Assembly (NCBI GenBank): GCA_964370795.1
Contig: CAYJME010000180.1
Span: 1 to 6,975, forward strand
Direction of reading: 5' to 3'
Length of the DNA stretch: 6,975 bases
From: JAHFOW01 sp964370795
Lineage (GTDB): Bacteria; Planctomycetota; Brocadiia; Brocadiales; Brocadiaceae
Shown here in pieces: positions 5,885-6,975 of this stretch (positions within the stretch are counted from its first letter, which is position 1; each line of letters opens with the position of its first letter). The position numbers and the translations under genes are program-made. The notes beneath the pieces are model-generated. The model was given only the letters and a program-made list of their open reading frames with translations, had not been told where the DNA came from and did not search any database.

Positions 5885-6055
5885 ATGAAAATTGAGCAGG
5901 TTCCAGAACATCTTCTCAACGAGGTGTTAGATTTTGTTCATTTTCTTAAAGCAAAAATAACACAGGAAGGAATCGCCTCTGCTGTTGTGAGCGAATCTTC
6001 TCTTGGGAAAGACTGGCTCAAAGATGAGGAGGATGAAGCATGGCAAAATTTATAA
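5885..6055 (+). CDS. DUF2281-type antitoxin of a PemK/MazF module
   Basis: A 56-residue protein. Residues 4-24 carry the DUF2281 core (EQVPEHLLNEVLDFVHFLK), which resembles L-P-x2-L-x2-EVLDFIxFL, and the acidic C-terminus ends LGKDWLKDEEDEAWQNL, as in small antitoxins placed before PemK/MazF toxins. ATG 5885 is the only usable start, because an in-frame TAA lies at 5873-5875. The usual N-terminal 8-12 residues before the E-Q-V-P helix seem to be missing, so the gene may have lost its original start. It has no ribosome binding site of its own; TAA-A-ATG with the ygiT-like gene suggests coupling. Its toxin partner at 6040 is cut off after seven codons, which leaves this antitoxin an orphan. Confidence 0.75.
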   Translation: MKIEQVPEHLLNEVLDFVHFLKAKITQEGIASAVVSESSLGKDWLKDEEDEAWQNL

Positions 6056-6060
6056 AAGGT
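6040..6060 (+). pseudogene. Truncated start of a PemK/MazF-like toxin
   Basis: ATG 6040 overlaps the antitoxin by 16 nt and encodes MAKFIKG, which resembles the start of PemK/MazF toxins located directly after DUF2281 antitoxins (MAKFxKGDVVVVPFPF in such proteins). After the glycine codon the match ends, and the frame runs FRSDRNYR to a TGA at 6085-6087. The rest of the toxin is gone, and RM tail copy 3 begins about 50 nt later. GAGGAGGAT at 6026-6034 supplies a good ribosome binding site 6 nt upstream, as expected for a genuine start. Seven residues are little evidence; position and overlap carry most of the argument. Confidence 0.55.
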
Positions 6061-6107
6061 TTCCGAAGTGATAGAAACTATCGTTGAAATTATCCGAAAA
6101 TAAAATA

Positions 6108-6255
6108 TTCACCCTCGTTGATCAAATCCTCGCCATCAAAACAAAAAGACCCCAATGCCGACACGTCGGAATTGGAAAGACAGATTGACCACATGGTTTA
6201 CAAACTTTACGTCCTCACCCAGGATGAAATTGTTATTGTGGAGGGAAATGGATAA
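6108..6255 (+). pseudogene. RM C-terminal tail, copy 3
   Basis: Frame 3 encodes FTLVDQILAIKTK (6108-6146). A shift to frame 1 within the following A-rich stretch gives DPNADTSELERQIDHMVYKL, then YVLTQDEIVIVEGNG, stopping at 6253-6255. This is the longest of the three copies of the type IIG/Eco57I-like RM tail. VDQILAIKxxDPxADTSxLE is a typical lead-in to the IDQLVYxLYGLTxEEI block. The end overlaps the first 8 nt of the zeta gene, and its GGAGGG (6240-6245) doubles as that gene's ribosome binding site. Methylase and target-recognition parts are absent. Confidence 0.75.
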
Positions 6256-6862
6256 AAAAGCTATGACAAGCAAGCGTTCGCATCTTATAGTTATTGCAGG
6301 GGCAAATGGCGCGGGAAAATCAACAACTGCCCTTCTTTGTTAAAAGGAACGCTTCGTGTAACAGAGTTTGTTAATGCAGACCTGATTGCGCAAGGACTAT
6401 CTGCCTTTAAACCAGAAATGACCGCATTTCAGGCAGGGCGTATTATGCTGGAACGGTTGCATTATTTAGCAAAAAAACGAGTTGATTTTGCTTTTGAAAC
6501 TACATTAGCCAGCAAAACCTTTGCTCCGTGGATTGCTAAATTACGTGAGACCGGCTATGTGTTTCATCTCATTTTCCTCTGGTTGCCAAGTGAAGAATTT
6601 GCCATTAACCGGCTGGCTGAGAGGGTTCGCTCGGGCGGACATAATGTCCCGGAAGATATCATACGGCGTCGTTATCATACTGGCCTTAGGAATTTTTTTT
6701 AGTCTTTATCGTCAACTGGCAGACTCATGGATTTTCTATGACAACTCTGTTGCAAAGCCAACATTAATATCTTATAGTGATAAGGAACAGAGGTTGACCG
6801 TAACCGATTCAATTATTTGGCATAATATTGTGGAAGAATATGGAAACAAAAGAGAAACATAA
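6248..6862 (+). pseudogene. Zeta-toxin/AAA kinase, two compensating indels
   Basis: The reconstructed product has 204 residues. The Walker A P-loop is G18-A-N-G-A-G-K-S25 after a hydrophobic strand (HLIVIAGAN). Then come EFVNADLIAQGLS (N43-A-D45), FAFETTLAS (E84), GYVFHLIFLWLPSEEFAINR and RSGGHNVPEDIIRRRYHTG. This order is that of zeta toxins, kinases that phosphorylate UDP-N-acetylglucosamine and block cell-wall synthesis, though many chromosomal relatives are untested. A base is missing in the C-run at about 6331-6333 (frame 2 to 1; GCCCTT where GCCCCTT is expected), and a base is extra in the T8 run at 6693-6700 (back to frame 2; T7 gives NFFSLYRQLADSW). The net change is zero. Either two mutations or two homopolymer errors explain this. 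ATG 6248 has GGAGG only 3 nt away; ATG 6263 is an alternative. Confidence 0.85.
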
Positions 6863-6975
6863 TGACAGAATTGCGGAAGCATTTGCTAACCCGGAAAGGA
6901 TAACCTATGCACTGGCACAGGGTGTTCATGATGCTTTACTGAAACACAAACAGGCAGGCAATCCCATTGTTGTTT
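6840..6975 (+). CDS. Small partner gene downstream of zeta kinase, partial
   Basis: ATG 6840 opens a frame that runs off the window after 45 residues. The product starts METKEKHNDRIAEAF and continues NPERITYALAQGVHDALLKH, KQAGNPIVV. Short proteins with this A-x2-xGVxxALLxHKxxGxPIVV pattern commonly follow zeta-type kinase genes; I recall them as hypothetical proteins whose second half contains a W-x-D/N-G-x-V hairpin, which here lies beyond the edge. The 23-nt overlap with the zeta gene indicates an operon and makes it the candidate antitoxin or accessory factor. GGAAG (6832-6836) lies 3 nt before the ATG. The function is inferred from position only. Confidence 0.7.
   Translation, partial: METKEKHNDRIAEAFANPERITYALAQGVHDALLKHKQAGNPIVV

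Noticed and set aside
6065..6103. Short frame reading EVIETIVEIIRK as the start of a nucleotidyltransferase or other gene
   Set aside because: Only 12 codons, with no start codon and no following homology; too little to name.
1..6975. CRISPR array, tRNA or rRNA genes
   Set aside because: No regularly spaced repeats and no cloverleaf or rRNA-like sequence seen on either strand.

Overview
The window is an AT-rich accessory region in which every recognisable gene or fragment lies on the + strand. It reads as a compact toxin-antitoxin (TA) island mixed with decayed gene pieces. A tetratricopeptide-repeat fragment, HigBA-like, DUF4258/YgiT, DUF2281/PemK and zeta-type modules, an ISL3-family insertion sequence and several restriction-modification tails together suggest a bacterial chromosome rich in mobile DNA. 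An anammox-type planctomycete (Brocadia/Jettenia group) would fit, but that is only an impression from gene style, and no rRNA or housekeeping gene is present to fix it.

Layout. 1-552: remnant of a TPR protein, then the C-terminal tail of a type IIG/Eco57I-like restriction-modification (RM) protein with an in-frame stop. 613-2029: an intact-looking two-gene module, a HigB-like RelE/ParE toxin overlapping by 8 nt an antitoxin that joins a HigA-type HTH to an ImmA/IrrE zinc protease (HEAGH). 2039-3431: a complete ISL3-type insertion sequence with 37-bp ends (one mismatch), a near-perfect 8-bp target duplication and a transposase broken by two -1 frameshifts. 3611-5004: a large unrecognised protein with one frameshift near its N-terminus. 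4994-5314: no intact gene; it holds a second, partial zeta-toxin fragment, a palindrome-rich stretch and a second RM tail. 5336-5883: DUF4258 putative toxin plus YgiT-type zinc-finger antitoxin. 5885-6060: DUF2281-type antitoxin followed by only the first seven codons of a PemK/MazF-like toxin. 6108-6255: third RM tail. 6248-6862: zeta-toxin/AAA kinase broken by two compensating single-base indels. 6840-6975: start of its usual-looking small downstream partner, cut by the window edge.

How it fits together. Three divergent copies of the same RM C-terminal tail each end immediately before, or overlapping, the first gene of a TA module (61 nt before higB, 21 nt before the DUF4258 gene, 8 nt overlap with the zeta gene). 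This recurring join, plus fragments of a second zeta gene and a beheaded PemK, points to repeated recombination that exchanges TA cassettes behind RM genes. Several breaks are single-base changes in or next to homopolymer runs (A8, T8, C3, G2), so either genuine decay or sequencing error in homopolymers must be considered for the transposase and zeta genes.
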